The notes under the pieces are model-generated. The model was not told the origin of the DNA. It ran no database searches and was given only the letters and a program-made list of their open reading frames with translations. From Lentzea xinjiangensis (GTDB lineage: Bacteria > Actinomycetota > Actinomycetes > Mycobacteriales > Pseudonocardiaceae), in the NCBI RefSeq assembly GCF_900110955.1, contig NZ_FOFR01000017.1, positions 62,001-126,000 on the forward strand: a stretch of 64,000 nt of DNA, written 5' to 3'. Of the stretch, positions 15,497 through 24,285 are shown in pieces. The position numbers were made by a program, and so were the translations under genes. Numbering within the stretch: the stretch's first letter is position 1; every line of letters starts with the position of its first letter.

Positions 15497-16330
15497 GTGG
15501 CAGAGGAGAACAGCACGACCACGTGGTCCACCGGTGCGGGTGTGGTGGACAGCGTCGCGGGCTTCGTCGACTCGTTGACCTCGGAGTCCGAGGGCGAGGG
15601 GCCTGACGTCATCGACGTCGCGCTCGGTGGTGCCGGTGTGGTGGTGGACGTGGTCGCCACGATGGCGAACCCGTTGGGCATGCTGGCGTCGGCCGGTGTC
15701 GGGTGGCTCCTGGAGCACGTGGACTTCCTGCGCGAGCCGCTGGACGCGTTGCTGGGCAACCCCGACGAGATCAACGCGAACACCGACCAGCTCAAGCAGG
15801 CGGCTCTGCAGATGAAGGTGGTCGCGCAGGAGCACCGTGAGGACCTGCGTTCCGTCTCCGACTGGGAGGGGGAGGCGGGGGACGCGTTCAGGCGCGAGAT
15901 GGAGCAGATGGCCGCCGAGTACGACGCGCTCGGCAAGACCATGGACGGCACCGCCGCGATCTACGCGTTGTCCGGCGCGCTCGTGTGCGAGCTGCGGTCG
16001 CTGGTGTTCGGCTGGATCTCCGACCTGATCGGTGAGCTGATCGCGAGCGCGCTCATCGCCGCGGCGTCGGCCGTGGTCACGCTGGGCAGCTCGATCGCCG
16101 CGTTCGCCGGGTACGCGGGCACCCGCGCGGCGATGATGGCGACCAAGATCGCGGGTCGGCTGTCGAAGCTGGCGTCCGCGATGGCGCGTTTCGGCGGGCG
16201 CATGGCGAAGCTGGCGGAGAAGATGGAAGGCCTGGTCAAGGGGCTTGAGCGGTTCGCGGAGTACGGCGGTTACGCCAAGACCGCGTACGACGCCGTCAAG
16301 CCCTACGACATGCCGCCTGCCAACGCCTGA
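15497..16330 (+). CDS. WXG100-like type VII secretion protein
   Basis: A 277-residue protein with a WXG100-like helical hairpin in the middle: predicted helix INANTDQLKQAALQMKVV, the turn SDWEGEAGDAFRREM (W-x-G at about residues 122-124), and a second helix. Downstream is an Ala/Gly-rich region with hydrophobic segments (LIGELIASALIAAASAVV) and a basic helical tail. Such W-x-G hairpins are substrates or chaperones of ESX/type VII secretion. It starts at a GTG after GGGGGAG, and its stop shares a base with the ATG of the toxin, so it is a probable secretion partner or delivery domain for that toxin. Confidence 0.82.
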   Translation: MAEENSTTTWSTGAGVVDSVAGFVDSLTSESEGEGPDVIDVALGGAGVVVDVVATMANPLGMLASAGVGWLLEHVDFLREPLDALLGNPDEINANTDQLKQAALQMKVVAQEHREDLRSVSDWEGEAGDAFRREMEQMAAEYDALGKTMDGTAAIYALSGALVCELRSLVFGWISDLIGELIASALIAAASAVVTLGSSIAAFAGYAGTRAAMMATKIAGRLSKLASAMARFGGRMAKLAEKMEGLVKGLERFAEYGGYAKTAYDAVKPYDMPPANA

Positions 16331-19300
16331 TGACCGGCCGAACTCGGGGGTCCTCCTCTCATCACACCGGTAGTTCGCACAGCGGCAACACACCGTCCTC
16401 GCCGCCTCCGTCCTCCTCGTCGCCTTCGCCGGGCGGTGTCGGCGGGCGCGGTACGCGGATGGACCCGGACGCCGTCGAGTCGCTCGGCGGCAAGATCGCC
16501 GGTCGAGGCGACCAAGTCAGGGCCGACGTCGCGAGCAAGCTGAACATCAACGCGACCTCGGGCAGCGCGGGTGTGTTCGGCCAGGTGGCGATGCAGCACG
16601 CCGACCGCGCGATCCAGACCGCGCGCGGCGGTGCGGAGAAGGCGGCCGAGGCCGCGGACAACGCCGGCACCAAGACCAGGGAGACCGCTCGCACCACGCG
16701 CGACACCGACCAGTCGGTGGCGTCGTCGATGAACCGCGTCCAGCCGAAGGCACCGGTTCAGGCTTCATCCAGCAGCTCCACGGCCGGCACCTCGTCGTCC
16801 TCGTCCTCTTCCGGGAACCGCGCTTCGGTGCCGCCGTCGCCGGGGAGCTCCGCGGGCAGCGGTTCCACGAGGACGCCCGCGCCCTCCGGGCCGTCGGTGA
16901 AGGTGTCCGACAAGCCCGGCGGGCCCGCGAACGCGCCCGGAGGCACACCGGTCAGGCCTTCGGCTGCCACGACGCCGGGTGGACCGGGTGGCCGGCCGTC
17001 CACGCCGGGGGTGAGCCCGTCCACCGCCGGTGGCACGCCGCCCGCGGGAGGTGGCGCCCCGCCCCGCCCGGCCGTGGGTCCCGGGACGGGCGGGGCGCCT
17101 CGGCCCGGTGGGACTGGGCTGGGGATGGCGCCTGCCGGTGGTCCGCCTGCCGGTCAGGGACGTGCGGCTGGTGGTCCGCCCGCGGGTGGCGCAGGGGCTG
17201 GTGGGCCGGGACGTCCTGCCGGTGGCCCGCCTGTGGGTGGGCCTGCGGCCGGTGGGGCGGCTGGTCAGGGACGGGTGCCTGCCGGTGGCCCGTCCTCGGG
17301 TGTGGCGGGGCGCGGGCCTGTCGGTGGTCCGCCCGTGAGTGGTTCGATGGGCGGACATGTGCCGTCGGGTGTGGCGGCCGGCGGGCCGGGGCGTGCGCCT
17401 GCTGGTGGTCCGCCGGCTGGGCCGGGACGTGCGCCTGGTGGTGGACCGCCCACCGGTGTCGTCGGGCCAGGACATGCGACTGCGGGTGGTCAAGGGCGCG
17501 GGCCCGCTGGTCCGCCCGCGCCTACGGCGGGTGGACCCGGCCGTGGACCTGCGGGTGGTCCGCCTGCGGGCGGTCCGGCGGCAGCCGGACACGGGCGTGG
17601 GCCGGCTGGTGGTCCACCCGTCGGCGGGCAGGGACCTGGCGGTCGAAGCCGTCCGCCCGGCGTGCCGCCGCACCAGCCCGGCGCGTCTGGTCCGGTGCCG
17701 CCCGCACAGCGCGGGCCTGGTCCGGTTCCCGGCGGGCCGGGGCGGGGCATGCCCTACCCCAACGGGCAGCACGGTCCTGGGCCCGCGGGGTTCGGGGCGG
17801 GTGGCCCCTACCCCGGTGGTCCCGGGCGCAACCCTCCTGTGCCCGGTGCGCCTCCCGGTCCGGGCGTGCGGCCCGGCATGCCGCCCGGTGGCCACGGTTC
17901 GCCTCCTGGTGCTCCCGGGATGCGGCCCGGGGGTCCTGGCGTTCCTCCGGGTGCGAGGCCTGGCGGTCCTGGTGTTCCGCCGGGCGGGCGCGGCATGGCG
18001 CCAGGTGGTCCTGGGATGCGTCCCGGCACGCCGCCGGGCGGGCCGGGCATGCACCCCGGCGTGCCCGGCTCGCCTGGTCCCCACCGTCCCGCCTGGTCCC
18101 CCCAGCAGACGCCGGGGATGCACGCGCCGCCTGCGCACCGTCAACCTGGGTACGGCAACGTACCGGTTGCACCGCAGGGGTTTCCGCCCGCGGCGGGGCC
18201 CCACCAAGGGGTGCCTGCCGGCGTCGGTCAGGACAGTGGTCCGCCTCTGGTGCACGAGGCCTACTCGGAGCCGCGGCCCGGGCCGGACGGCGAACCGCCC
18301 GTCGCCATGCGGCACGTCGACCCGTCGTACTACGGCGTGGACCCGGCGAAGGTCGTGCACCGAGACGTCCCCGGCTGGACGCGGGACGAGAACGCGCTCT
18401 ATCGAGGTGACACGCGGTCGCCGGAGGAGATCAAGGCGGCGGGCGGGTTCGACGTCAAGGCGCCCGCCGAGAAGCCGGACCTGCTCCAGCACGTCCACGG
18501 GGACACCAACGGCTACGTCAGCACCACGTCCGACCAGCGCACGGCCGTCGAACGGGCGGGCACCGGCGAGGGCAAGGTCTACGTGGTCAAGGCGCCCGGC
18601 GGCATCATGACCGACGCGACGCTGGACAGCGTCGGCGATCACCGCCGCCGGTACTCCGAGAGCGAGACGCTCTTCCCCGGCGGCATCGACTGGCGGTACG
18701 TCGAGGGCTGGCACCAGGTTCGGCACGAGCCCGGGCAGGGGCTCGTGCTCGGGCCGTTCGTGCCGAACCCCGACTTCGTCGGGCACAAGAGCGGTTCCGA
18801 CGGCACCACCGCGCAGTCGGACGGGGCACCGGACCCGGTGCGGCCGCGCGCCGAGGAGCAGCCGCCTCCTCGCCGGGAACCGGTGCCACCAGGGCAGAAC
18901 GAGACACCGGCCAGATCCGAGGTGCCCGAGCGGCAGTCCGGGCCGACGCAGCCGGTGCCGCGGCCGGCGGACATGCCGCGGCCGTCCATCGCCGAGCGGC
19001 TCAACACCGCGCCGCCGACGCACCAGCCGGCGCAGGCGGTCGCGCCGACGCGCACGGAATCGCCGCCGGTGCACGATCGCCTGGACACGCAGGAACCTGG
19101 TCAACCGCGCCCCGAGCAGGACCGTCCGCAGCACGAGTCCGAGCGTCCGCACCGGGAACCGGACCGTCCGCAGCACGAGCCGGGGGCTCCGCGGCACGAC
19201 GACGCGCCGTCTGAAAAGGACCGCGGCAGCCGCGAGGAGGAACTCCCGCAACGGCCGCAGAAGCCGCTCAGCGACCGCCTCGGCCCGCTCGGCGACGAGC

Positions 19301-20628
19301 TCGACGCGAACGTGCGCGACCACGTGCACACCACGCCGGCCGGTATGTCGATCTTCGACAGGTCGCAGGACCGCAACGAGTTCCACACGGCCAGGGAGCT
19401 GCCGCGGATCCCCGGGCAGTTCGTCGTCGACCTGCACGGCAGCGCGCACTCCGCACGCGTCGGCAGCTACCCGCTCACCCCGCGCGACGTCGCGGACATC
19501 ATCCGCGCGAACCCCGACTACCGGGGCGACCCGATCACCCTCGTCGGGTGCGACACGGGTCGGCGGGACGACGGGTTCGCCGCCCGGCTCGCCCAGGAGC
19601 TCGGCGCGCCGGTGACCGCGCCGAACACGGACGCGTGGGTCGACTACAACGGCAACCTCTTCGCCACCAGGACGCAGGACAACGAGCGTCCCGGCTGGCC
19701 GCCCGACGGTGAGTGGCGCACGTTCGGGCCGGACGGCTCCCAGCAGATCCACGAAAGTCCCCACCCGCCAGGGCACACGCCCGAGTGGGGCGACGAGACG
19801 CCCGAGTTCGCGCCGGAGACCGCGGAACGGCGTGGCGAGCGGGAGGACGACTTCCGCGACATGCGCGACCACAACCGCGAGAAGCGCGAGGAAGGTCTGG
19901 ACTCGGTCCGCGAGCTGACCGGCCGGAACCCGAGCACGGACGCCGAACGCCGGCCGCACGAGCGCACGCTGTCGACGGCGCGCTACCGCAGCGACCGCGA
20001 CGGCGAGTTCGCCGACTTCTACAACTTCAGCGGCAAGCAGCACGACTGGAGTCCCGCGGCGGAGGCCCCGCAGCAGCCGCCGAAGAACGAGCGGCTCTTC
20101 GAGACGTCCAACGCGACGTCGTACGACCCGGAGAGCGGCGGTTGGCGCGACGGCGGCGGCACCCCGAGGGTCAACGACTCGGAACCGAAGATGTTCGAGG
20201 ACCTCGCGCGCCACCAGCTCGCCGAGTACAGCGGCTTGTCCCGCAACGAGGTCGACACGGCACTGCGCGACGCCAACAAGACGGTCGACAAGCTCGACAA
20301 GGAAGACCCGAACTACTACCGCGACGGCTTCAAGGGCGAGGTGCAGCGCACGCAGGACCGCATGTCCCTCGCGATCGACGAGCTGAACAGGCGTGGCGCG
20401 GCACGGGCCGAGGCGAACGGCACGACGTACGCGCCGTTCTCCGCGGCGGACATCTCGGGCGATCTCCGCATGGTGGTCGACCTGCCGTCGGCCAAGCGCG
20501 ACGGAACCCCGCCCGAGTTCCAGATCTGCATGTCGTGCCAGAAGATCATGCTCGCCTACGAGCGCATCTTCCCGAACATGCGCCTGGAGGTCGTCAACCG
20601 AGCTGGAGAGAGGCTTTACCCGCTGTGA
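16330..20628 (+). CDS. Multidomain polymorphic toxin: WXG-like, ADP-ribosyltransferase, Cys-His protease-like and deaminase-like domains
   Basis: A 1432-residue secreted-toxin candidate. Residues ~38-125 form a WXG-type helical region; ~140-637 is a Pro/Gly-rich repeat tract with many G-G-P-P-A-G units. Residues ~640-830 look like a pertussis-toxin-type ADP-ribosyltransferase: ALYRGDTRSPEEIKAAGGF (Arg about 692), GYVSTTS (S-T-S about 729) and SESETLFPGG (acidic residues about 777). Residues ~1000-1130 contain VVDLHGSAHS and ITLVGCDTG, the His and Cys expected of the clan CD-like processing domain common in actinobacterial toxins. The C-terminus (from ~1190) has NDSEPKMFEDLA and ICMSCQKIM, resembling the Asp/Glu and C-x-x-C zinc site of nucleic-acid deaminase toxins. 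Two immunity candidates follow. Confidence 0.8.
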   Translation: MTGRTRGSSSHHTGSSHSGNTPSSPPPSSSSPSPGGVGGRGTRMDPDAVESLGGKIAGRGDQVRADVASKLNINATSGSAGVFGQVAMQHADRAIQTARGGAEKAAEAADNAGTKTRETARTTRDTDQSVASSMNRVQPKAPVQASSSSSTAGTSSSSSSSGNRASVPPSPGSSAGSGSTRTPAPSGPSVKVSDKPGGPANAPGGTPVRPSAATTPGGPGGRPSTPGVSPSTAGGTPPAGGGAPPRPAVGPGTGGAPRPGGTGLGMAPAGGPPAGQGRAAGGPPAGGAGAGGPGRPAGGPPVGGPAAGGAAGQGRVPAGGPSSGVAGRGPVGGPPVSGSMGGHVPSGVAAGGPGRAPAGGPPAGPGRAPGGGPPTGVVGPGHATAGGQGRGPAGPPAPTAGGPGRGPAGGPPAGGPAAAGHGRGPAGGPPVGGQGPGGRSRPPGVPPHQPGASGPVPPAQRGPGPVPGGPGRGMPYPNGQHGPGPAGFGAGGPYPGGPGRNPPVPGAPPGPGVRPGMPPGGHGSPPGAPGMRPGGPGVPPGARPGGPGVPPGGRGMAPGGPGMRPGTPPGGPGMHPGVPGSPGPHRPAWSPQQTPGMHAPPAHRQPGYGNVPVAPQGFPPAAGPHQGVPAGVGQDSGPPLVHEAYSEPRPGPDGEPPVAMRHVDPSYYGVDPAKVVHRDVPGWTRDENALYRGDTRSPEEIKAAGGFDVKAPAEKPDLLQHVHGDTNGYVSTTSDQRTAVERAGTGEGKVYVVKAPGGIMTDATLDSVGDHRRRYSESETLFPGGIDWRYVEGWHQVRHEPGQGLVLGPFVPNPDFVGHKSGSDGTTAQSDGAPDPVRPRAEEQPPPRREPVPPGQNETPARSEVPERQSGPTQPVPRPADMPRPSIAERLNTAPPTHQPAQAVAPTRTESPPVHDRLDTQEPGQPRPEQDRPQHESERPHREPDRPQHEPGAPRHDDAPSEKDRGSREEELPQRPQKPLSDRLGPLGDELDANVRDHVHTTPAGMSIFDRSQDRNEFHTARELPRIPGQFVVDLHGSAHSARVGSYPLTPRDVADIIRANPDYRGDPITLVGCDTGRRDDGFAARLAQELGAPVTAPNTDAWVDYNGNLFATRTQDNERPGWPPDGEWRTFGPDGSQQIHESPHPPGHTPEWGDETPEFAPETAERRGEREDDFRDMRDHNREKREEGLDSVRELTGRNPSTDAERRPHERTLSTARYRSDRDGEFADFYNFSGKQHDWSPAAEAPQQPPKNERLFETSNATSYDPESGGWRDGGGTPRVNDSEPKMFEDLARHQLAEYSGLSRNEVDTALRDANKTVDKLDKEDPNYYRDGFKGEVQRTQDRMSLAIDELNRRGAARAEANGTTYAPFSAADISGDLRMVVDLPSAKRDGTPPEFQICMSCQKIMLAYERIFPNMRLEVVNRAGERLYPL

Positions 20629-21182
20629 ACCAACCGACTGACAACCCCGGTGAGCGCATCGCCGCGATCTTCGAGCGCGTGTGCGCGAACGGTCTGCGGC
20701 GCGGGTCCGTGGCAGGCGCGTCCGACGACCAGATCGACCAGATGGCCGCGGAGCAGGGGGTGGACCGCGTTCCCGAGGCGGTGCGCGAGGTGTTGCGCAT
20801 CATGGGTGTCCGATCAGGACTGTGGCTCGCGGGGACCGCGTTCGGGGTCGAGGCCATGACCGCCGAGCGCAAGCGGCACGTCGTCGCCACGCTCACGAAC
20901 CTCGAGCACGAGCTGGCGGACCCGCGCGGCCTGCTCGCGCTGACGGCGCACCAGGGGTACGCGTACCACGTCGTCGACGGCGCCGACCTGGACCAGGACG
21001 ACCCGCCAGTCTGGGACGTCGTGGAGGGCGACGGCGCGCGCAGGGCGTGGGACAGCGTCAGCGACTGGTTCGCGGGCACCGCGCCGAACGTCGCCGACCT
21101 GCGCGACATGCTGGAGATGATGGAGGAGATGGGCAAGCGGCCGCCGAAGTGGGCCGAGTTCGTCGAACCCCGCCGGTCGTGA
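20625..21182 (+). CDS. SMI1/KNR4-like immunity protein candidate
   Basis: A 185-residue protein whose GTG start at 20625 overlaps the toxin stop (GTGA), the arrangement expected of a cognate immunity gene. It shows the SUKH-type order: an N-terminal helix ending GASDDQIDQMAAEQGV, V-P-E-A-V-R-E-V-L-R-I-M-G, then a region GYAYHVVDGADLDQDDPPV with W and aromatic residues and a final WFAG helix. SMI1/KNR4 (SUKH) proteins neutralise many different toxins, including deaminases and nucleases. No signal peptide is seen, so it acts in the cytoplasm. Which of the toxin domains it blocks is not evident; the deaminase tip is most likely by position. Confidence 0.75.
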   Translation: MNQPTDNPGERIAAIFERVCANGLRRGSVAGASDDQIDQMAAEQGVDRVPEAVREVLRIMGVRSGLWLAGTAFGVEAMTAERKRHVVATLTNLEHELADPRGLLALTAHQGYAYHVVDGADLDQDDPPVWDVVEGDGARRAWDSVSDWFAGTAPNVADLRDMLEMMEEMGKRPPKWAEFVEPRRS

Positions 21183-21195
21183 CCGTCTTTCCGTT

Positions 21196-23412
21196 GTGCG
21201 GCAAGGAGTGAAGCAGGTGCAGTTCGACATCGCGATCGACGGGGACAGGGCGTTCCGGATCGGCCCCGGCGCGGACGCGCCGGTCGAGACGCTGCTGGGC
21301 GCGGAGATCTGGCGCGTCACCGACGAGGGTGCGACGCTCACCGACCTGGACCCCTTGCAGGGCCACGTGAGCGACGAACGGCTGGTCGTCGTCCGTAAGC
21401 TGCCGCCGCTCCCCGGCGCGTGGCCGCAGTACCCGTCGCTGCCGCCCGGTGACGCGATGCCGCGCACGAACACCCCGATCCTCGACCGGGTGCAGGACGC
21501 TCTCGTCGCGCTCGCACCTGAGGGCTGGCAACAGGTCGAGCTCCACTGCCGTGCGCTCGGCCGCTGCATGGAATACGAGGCGACGGTCACCCTCGACGGC
21601 ATCACCCGCGCGTGGGCGCCGCCCGCGATGGCCGGTCAGTGGCTGCACCGGTTCCGGGTGCGCGAGTTCCGCAACAGCCTCGGCACCTGGTTCACCGGCA
21701 GCTTCACGTTCGTCCGGGACGGCGAGACGACCCGCAGGTTCCTGATCGACGGCCCGCCGCAGTGGCGGATCGAGACGTCCGCGGAGACGCACGCGGCTGA
21801 CGAACTGCGTCTCCTGCCCAGACGGCCGGAGGCGGTGCCGGACTGGATGTGGCACGCGGCCGGCAAGGCTCAGCAGAGGGGGCGCGTCCACGCCTGGGAC
21901 CCGCCGCAGGAGACCACCCGGCTCGACCTGGCGCGCGCGTTCGACGTGATCGAGGACGGCAGGGGCGTCTGGTACCGGCCCATGGTCGGAGGCAGGGAAG
22001 CCGCTCTGCTGCTGCGCTACCTGGAGAGCGCGCCGGTCGTCCTGTCGTCGCGCGGCTCGGCGGCGGACCTCGTCACCGGCGAGGAGGAGGTCGTGCCGCT
22101 CGGCTACCAGACCGACGGCCGCTGGGTGTGGCCCGCGAGCGTGGTCTACCACTTGGACAAGCACGAGGTCCCGCCGCCGTTGGAACTGGTGGACCACATC
22201 CGCCAGCAGCGCTACGAGCCGCCCGTCGTCCCGGAGATCGCGAAGGCGCGCGCGGCGGCGCTCGCGATGGGCCGGCCGTTCAGCGAGCAGCAGGTCGAGG
22301 CAGCGCTCCGCAAGGCGCTGGAACCGCTCTGGCCGTTGATCACGCGTCTGCAGACCAGCCCGCGCTTCTACAGCCTGGACGGCCACCGCGAGCAGGCGTG
22401 GTGCCTGGTCCGCGACGGCGACTGGTACGAGGTCTACTGGGCCGATGAGGGGTTCAAGGAGAAGCGGGAGAGGTTCGCGGACGTCCGCAACGCGGTCGCC
22501 TACCTGGCGGGCCAGCTCGTCCTGAACCAGGACGCGCTCGGGTTCGAGCTCGATGAGGAACTGCCCGCGTGGCAGTCGCCGTTCCAGGTGATCTCCGAGC
22601 TGGACCCGTCGCTCGACACGATGACCGGTGTGCGGCTGACCCAGGTCGAGGACCTGTTCGTGCACCGCTACGGCGACCACGACGGCAACCTCGCCTACGA
22701 GAGCCCGATCGAGTCGGACCGCGAGCACCACCTCTACCGGCTCAAGGGCCCGTGGAAGCTGATCACCGCCGTCACCGCGGAGGGCGTCCGCGCCTACGTC
22801 CTGCCGAAGCCGTTCACCGAGTACCCGGATCACATCGACGACTTCACCCTGCACCCCGGCCTGCCCGAGATCACGGACTCGCTGCGGGAGCAGGCCCGCC
22901 GCCAGGTCCCCGACACCTGGCTGTGGTGCGCCGACCCCGAGGTCAACCCGAACTTCATCGACGGCATCCCGGACGCGACGCTGTTCGGCGCGTACGCGGT
23001 GGGCCCCGACGGTGAACTGACGGGCGAGACCTACCTGAATCCCCACTACCGCCCCGGTCCGCGACGGCGCGGTGTCCCCGAGCCCCTGGCGGACCTCGAC
23101 GTGGTGCTGGGCTACGTCGCGGCCGGGTGGGCGCCGCAGCAGCGTCTGCTCACGGCGGCGCTGGAGGCCAACCTGATCGCGGAGACGGACGGGCAGGGCA
23201 ACCTGCGCATGGGAACCACGGCGGGCGGGCGTCGGTTCGTGGCGGTGTGGTCGGCACCGGGGCACGTGCCCGCGGAGGTCGTGGCGCCGATGCAGACGAC
23301 GGGGCGTGAGCTGGCCGCGGTGCTGGCGGGTGGGGTGCTGGTGATCAACCCCGGTGGGCAGCTCGGTGTGGAGTTGCCGGGTGACGACCTGATCGCCGCG
23401 CTGAACGCCTGA
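21196..23412 (+). CDS. Large immunity-like protein with SseB-like C-terminus
   Basis: A 738-residue cytoplasmic protein with no signal peptide. Residues ~95-165 (LAPEGWQQVELHCRALGR, then WLHRFRVREF) recall YezG/DUF600-type immunity modules, and the middle (KLITAVTAEGVRAYVLP) has a second aromatic-rich module. The last 120 residues (TYLNPHYRPGPRRR, LADLDVVLGYVAAGWAPQQRL, VLVINPGGQLGVEL) look like the SseB-type domain found with type VII systems. It starts 13 bases after the SMI1-like gene and ends the toxin operon. It may be a second immunity or adaptor protein, for example against the ADP-ribosyltransferase domain. Domain boundaries and function are inferred; no catalytic motif is visible. 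Confidence 0.55.
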   Translation: MRQGVKQVQFDIAIDGDRAFRIGPGADAPVETLLGAEIWRVTDEGATLTDLDPLQGHVSDERLVVVRKLPPLPGAWPQYPSLPPGDAMPRTNTPILDRVQDALVALAPEGWQQVELHCRALGRCMEYEATVTLDGITRAWAPPAMAGQWLHRFRVREFRNSLGTWFTGSFTFVRDGETTRRFLIDGPPQWRIETSAETHAADELRLLPRRPEAVPDWMWHAAGKAQQRGRVHAWDPPQETTRLDLARAFDVIEDGRGVWYRPMVGGREAALLLRYLESAPVVLSSRGSAADLVTGEEEVVPLGYQTDGRWVWPASVVYHLDKHEVPPPLELVDHIRQQRYEPPVVPEIAKARAAALAMGRPFSEQQVEAALRKALEPLWPLITRLQTSPRFYSLDGHREQAWCLVRDGDWYEVYWADEGFKEKRERFADVRNAVAYLAGQLVLNQDALGFELDEELPAWQSPFQVISELDPSLDTMTGVRLTQVEDLFVHRYGDHDGNLAYESPIESDREHHLYRLKGPWKLITAVTAEGVRAYVLPKPFTEYPDHIDDFTLHPGLPEITDSLREQARRQVPDTWLWCADPEVNPNFIDGIPDATLFGAYAVGPDGELTGETYLNPHYRPGPRRRGVPEPLADLDVVLGYVAAGWAPQQRLLTAALEANLIAETDGQGNLRMGTTAGGRRFVAVWSAPGHVPAEVVAPMQTTGRELAAVLAGGVLVINPGGQLGVELPGDDLIAALNA

Positions 23413-23617
23413 GCCGCGCCTCGTTCACGGTCTTGCGCAGGCAGCTCGGCGAGCAGCGCCCGCGACTGCGGGCGGAGGACAGGGCGTTGCTTTCCGCTCG
23501 TGCCTTCGGCCCGTGCGACGTCGCGTCGACTCCGGCTGCTGGTCGGGCCGGCTCACCTCAAGGCCGGCGACCCGCACGCCGCCCTGCCGGGCCTGCGACG
23601 ATCGGTGCAGAGGGCGG

Positions 23618-24220
23618 TCACGCCACTGCTCCCACCGAACGGTCGGTCACCAGGGTCATCGGCCGTGCCAGCCGCGCGAACGGCGCGACCAGGCCCACCA
23701 GCGGCACCGGGGGCGTCTCATCGTCCGCTTCGGTCAGGTGCACCACCAGATCTCGACGCCGGAACACGGTGGTTCCACCGGAGACGACGGTGATACCGGC
23801 GAGCCGCCGGGCCAGTTCGCCGGCGTGCCCTGGCAGCGACTCGTACAGGACGGCCCTGCGCGGCAGCCGACCGGTGCGGCCGTTGCCGGACGCCACCCGC
23901 ATCACGGCGGTCGCCAGGAACCGGCGGAAGCTCGCCTCGTCGGTCAGGTCGTGGTCGTGGACCAGGTGTGGCCGCAGCCGCTGCTCCATCGCCTGGATCT
24001 GGGGTTGCCCCGCCAGGTGCCGGACGGCGTCCGAAGGAGGGCAGGTGATGTCCACGACGCGCACCACGACGCGCCCCGCCATGAAGTCCGACGTGCGCTC
24101 CAGCAGCGCCCACCCCGTCTCCGGCCTGCACACGGCAAGGGCTGCGTACCCGGAGAGGATCTCGGCTACAACCGCCTCCGATCCGGCCCGCACCGGGAAC
24201 GTCAACGCGTAGCGGTCCAC
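23618..24220 (-). CDS. SchA/CurD-like protein (copy 2)
   Basis: A 200-residue member of the SchA/CurD-like family associated with spore-pigment and curamycin-type type II PKS clusters. It begins [10 protein letters not shown] and contains [39 protein letters not shown] and the C-terminal PMTLVTDRSVGAVA. I chose the GTG at 24220 because GGAAG precedes it and the paralogue at the other end of the operon starts at the same point ([10 protein letters not shown]); an ATG at 24289 overlapping the oxygenase stop is the alternative. It is about 60% similar by eye to the copy at 29752-30360. Its biochemical role is not established; it is the last gene of the pigment operon. Confidence 0.85.
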   Translation of the reverse strand: MDRYALTFPVRAGSEAVVAEILSGYAALAVCRPETGWALLERTSDFMAGRVVVRVVDITCPPSDAVRHLAGQPQIQAMEQRLRPHLVHDHDLTDEASFRRFLATAVMRVASGNGRTGRLPRRAVLYESLPGHAGELARRLAGITVVSGGTTVFRRRDLVVHLTEADDETPPVPLVGLVAPFARLARPMTLVTDRSVGAVA

Positions 24221-24285
24221 GGTTCGACTTCCGGTCATCGTGACTGCGGGGAAGCCACCACAGTGACCACCGGGAGGCTGCTCGT

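Noticed and set aside
17030-18240. Separate Pro/Gly-rich gene or DNA repeat array inside the toxin gene
   Set aside because: The G-G-P-P repeats are in frame with the toxin and read as a flexible linker; no separate start is needed.
16765-20214. 1149-codon open frame antisense to the large toxin gene
   Set aside because: Low-complexity Arg/Val/Pro sequence created by the repetitive high-GC coding strand; no motifs.
21058-23265. 735-codon open frame antisense to the 738-residue gene
   Set aside because: Shadow frame of a well-supported plus-strand gene; no domain or start signal.
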